A stretch of DNA of 64,000 nucleotides, from contig CAYFPS010000003.1 of assembly GCA_964345075.1 (NCBI GenBank), forward strand, positions 124,001 through 188,000. Reading direction: 5' to 3'. The notes under the pieces are model-generated. The model worked only from the letters and a program-made list of their open reading frames with translations. It was not told the DNA's origin and ran no database searches. The translations under genes were made by a program, and so were the position numbers. The DNA comes from CAYFPS01 sp964345075. Lineage in GTDB: Bacteria > CAIWAD01. Every line of letters begins with the position of its first letter. The first letter of the stretch is position 1. Of the stretch, positions 62,407 through 64,000 are shown piece after piece.

Positions 62407-63240
62407 ATGACCCTGCACTTCGCCAGCATCGCGATCGGCGCTGTTCAGTTGAGCGCTGGACAGATCACGGTGCTACTGACCATTCTTTTGATGGTGGCGC
62501 TGCTGCTGTACTACTACCAGCGCATTCGCAAGGACCCGGATTCGCTCTTTATCCGCCGCATCGCGGGTATTGATGCCATCGAGGAAGCCGTCGGCCGCTG
62601 CACGGAAATGGGCCGCCCGATTCTGTTTGTACCCGGCATTGAGGACATGCAGGATATTCAGACCATCGCTTCCATGCTGATTCTGGGCAAGGTCGCCGAA
62701 ACCGCCGCGCGCTACAAGACAGAGATCTTCGTGCCCTGCCGCATTCCCTTTGTGATGAGTGTCGCAGAGGAAATGGTACGCCAGGGCTTTTACAATGCGG
62801 GCGTGCCGGAAGACCACAAGCCGGAGAACATGAGCTTTATCTCCGACGAGCAGTTCGCGTATACGGCCGGCGTCAACGGGATCATGCTGCGCGAAAAGCC
62901 AGCGGCCAACCTGCTTCTGGGCCGCTTCTTTGCCGAGTCGCTGATTCTCTCCGAGACGGGTTTTGAGGCCAAGGCCATTCAGGTGGCCGGCACCGCGGAG
63001 GTGACACAGCTCCCCTTCTTTATTGCGGCCTGCGATTACACCCTGATCGGCGAGGAGCTCTTTGCCGCCTCGGCCTATCTCAGCCGTGATCCAAAACTGC
63101 TTTCGAATCTGAAGGCCACGGACATGTTCAAGATCATCAGCATTCTGGCCATGCTGGCCGGATCGCTACTGGTTACCTTCGATACGCTGGGTTGGCTGCC
63201 GGGCGCGAGTTCCTTCCGCGACTGGTTCCTCATTCACTGA
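62407..63240 (+). CDS. Membrane protein, DUF6754-like
   Basis: 277 aa with an N-terminal TM helix (ITVLLTILLMVALLLYYYQRIRK), a soluble middle (AIEEAVGRCTEMGRPILFVPGIEDMQDIQTIASMLIL, then TAARYKTEIFVPCR) and a C-terminal TM. The pattern fits the DUF6754 family as I remember it. GGAGG precedes ATG 62407. It starts a three-gene membrane operon at the window end. Confidence 0.65.
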   Translation: MTLHFASIAIGAVQLSAGQITVLLTILLMVALLLYYYQRIRKDPDSLFIRRIAGIDAIEEAVGRCTEMGRPILFVPGIEDMQDIQTIASMLILGKVAETAARYKTEIFVPCRIPFVMSVAEEMVRQGFYNAGVPEDHKPENMSFISDEQFAYTAGVNGIMLREKPAANLLLGRFFAESLILSETGFEAKAIQVAGTAEVTQLPFFIAACDYTLIGEELFAASAYLSRDPKLLSNLKATDMFKIISILAMLAGSLLVTFDTLGWLPGASSFRDWFLIH

Positions 63241-63256
63241 TCCACAGGAAAGCGAA

Positions 63257-63877
63257 ATGAAAAAAGAAATTCCCTTGATCATCGCCTTTCTGCTGGGCGT
63301 CTGGATGATCCTCGAAAACTTCCTGCCCGGTATTGCGTGGGTCAGCGAGATGAAAAATGTCATCACCAATGGTGGCATCGTGATCATGGCCTTTACCTAC
63401 GCGCTGGGCATTTACAGCATCATTGCCGTCAATCTGAAGCGCATCCAGCGCGGACAGGATGTGATACACAAGATCGCCCTGCTGGTGGCCCTTGGCCTGA
63501 TGGTCGTTCTGGGCTTTTCCATGGGACACGAAGAGGGCACGCCCTTCAACTGGATGTATCTCAATCTTTACGTGCCGCTGCAGGCCACCATGTTCAGTCT
63601 GCTGGCCTTCTACATTGCCAGCGCGGCCTTTCGTGCTTTTCGCGCACGCAGTCTGGAAGCCACCCTGCTGCTGGTCTGCGCCACGCTGGTGATGATCGGC
63701 CGCATTCCGGTTGGCGAGAAAATCTGGAGCGCCTTTCCTTCCATCAGCGACTGGATCATGAACTTCCCGAACCTGGCTGGCAAACGCGCGATCCTGATCG
63801 GCGCAGCGCTGGGTGCAATTTCCACCGGCCTGCGCGTGATCCTTGGTCTGGAACGCAGCTATCTGGGAGGTGAGTGA
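63257..63877 (+). CDS. Multi-pass membrane protein of unknown function
   Basis: 206 aa with about five to six TM helices, ending LGLERSYLGGE. Follows the DUF6754-like gene by 16 bp and overlaps the next start by one base. No family recognised. GTGATACA at 63461. Confidence 0.65.
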   Translation: MKKEIPLIIAFLLGVWMILENFLPGIAWVSEMKNVITNGGIVIMAFTYALGIYSIIAVNLKRIQRGQDVIHKIALLVALGLMVVLGFSMGHEEGTPFNWMYLNLYVPLQATMFSLLAFYIASAAFRAFRARSLEATLLLVCATLVMIGRIPVGEKIWSAFPSISDWIMNFPNLAGKRAILIGAALGAISTGLRVILGLERSYLGGE

Positions 63878-64000
63878 TGATGCGTACGCTGGCTCACCTG
63901 CTTAATCGCTTCCTGAAGCTTGATCGGCGCTGGATTTTCCTCTTCATGGCGCTGTGTATTTTGACGCCCCTGATTGTTCCCTTCGGGCTGCCCTTTACCC
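63877..64000 (+). CDS. Start of a membrane protein (partial, runs off the window)
   Basis: ATG 63877 or 63880 with GGGAGG upstream. The first 41 residues include a basic stretch (LKLDRRW) and a hydrophobic helix (IFLFMALCILTPLIVPFGLP). Third gene of the membrane operon; the rest lies beyond the window. Confidence 0.6.
   Translation, partial: MMRTLAHLLNRFLKLDRRWIFLFMALCILTPLIVPFGLPFT

Larger units (their letters stand above)
1035..63468. repeat. Dispersed octamer GTGATACA / TGTATCAC (48 exact copies)
   Basis: Starts (F = GTGATACA on plus, R = TGTATCAC): 1035F 1420R 4005R 8691F 10314R 10411F 11093F 11969F 14382F 14430R 17228F 17513R 17877R 18671F 19817R 20299R 21316F 22584F 26479F 27084F 27962F 29177F 31877R 33278F 33936F 35157F 35359R 36419F 36585R 36810F 38294R 38860R 41871F 45312F 45417R 45521R 45776F 48697F 48852F 50045R 50540R 50616F 54214R 54759F 58335R 58392R 58739F 63461F. 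Counted by eye, so a few may be missed. The base before is mostly T or C and the base after is most often A. Confidence 0.9.

Noticed and set aside
1035..63468. GTGATACA as CRP operator half-sites
   Set aside because: TGTGA is shared with CRP sites and a cyclase is encoded here, but the octamers are mostly single, not palindromic pairs, and lie inside genes.
1..64000. CRISPR arrays, tRNA/rRNA genes, insertion sequences
   Set aside because: No regularly spaced direct repeats with spacers, no T-loop GGTTCGAATCC-type signatures, and no transposase frames were seen.

Overview
The window looks like a metagenome-assembled scaffold from an uncultured Gram-negative bacterium. The lineage is probably in or near the FCB superphylum (Krumholzibacteria/Eisenbacteria/Delongbacteria-like candidate phyla); this is inference, as no rRNA gene is present. 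Support: three 10-N scaffold gaps; high GC by eye; an LpxL-type acyltransferase, a heptosyltransferase-like GT9, RND efflux genes, SppA and lipoproteins (outer membrane); two secreted proteins ending in FlgD-like/T9SS type-A sorting domains; NCNGNGIPDECD-type repeats; bacterial microcompartment vertex proteins; and TAnnTT(tg)-like promoter boxes. I see no tRNA, rRNA, CRISPR array, insertion sequence or prophage.

Layout. 1-2.9 kb: end of a BatA-like protein, hflX, and two convergent histone-H1-like Lys/Ala/Pro proteins sharing a terminator. 3.1-14.3 kb: ridA, a DUF5683-like protein, then a tightly overlapping rightward run of transporter, purF, a small zinc-motif protein, response regulator, histidine kinase, NtrC-type activator, CHASE2 adenylate cyclase, lipid A-type acyltransferase and GT9. 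14.5-18.5 kb: PLP sulfur-amino-acid enzyme, a sigma-54-type promoter before a frameshifted secreted repeat protein, and PhoD. 18.5-23.5 kb (leftward): glycosyltransferase, PAP2 phosphatase, and an ECF sigma / anti-sigma / Spy-CnrX-like / lipoprotein / secreted LTxxQ-repeat cluster. 23.6-31 kb: glutaredoxin, NUDIX, recJ, xer, methyltransferase, rnhB and a large unknown secreted protein. 31-40.5 kb: a 50-aa basic protein, deoB, a deoxyhypusine synthase homologue, two BMC vertex proteins, an RsbW-like kinase, M1 peptidase, ABC-F and sppA. 40.6-47.6 kb: a small unknown gene, yebC-ruvC-ruvA-ruvB, queA-ispDF and a membrane protein. 47.6-52.5 kb: a noncoding block, a thioredoxin-like gene with an in-frame UGA (UxxC, probable selenoprotein), tex, a lipoprotein and a GT2. 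52.9-60.6 kb: RND adaptor plus two RND permeases. 60.6-64 kb: epimerase, a REP-like palindrome, apaG and a membrane-protein operon running off the end.

Two observations stand out. First, the octamer GTGATACA / TGTATCAC occurs 48 times by my hand count, about once per 1.3 kb, in both orientations, in almost every reading frame and often through codons that look rare here (ATA, ACA, TCA). Roughly one occurrence is expected by chance. Its density and behaviour resemble a DNA uptake sequence. Second, a thioredoxin-fold gene at 47928-48305 has TGA exactly where the first CxxC cysteine belongs, followed immediately by a SECIS-like hairpin.
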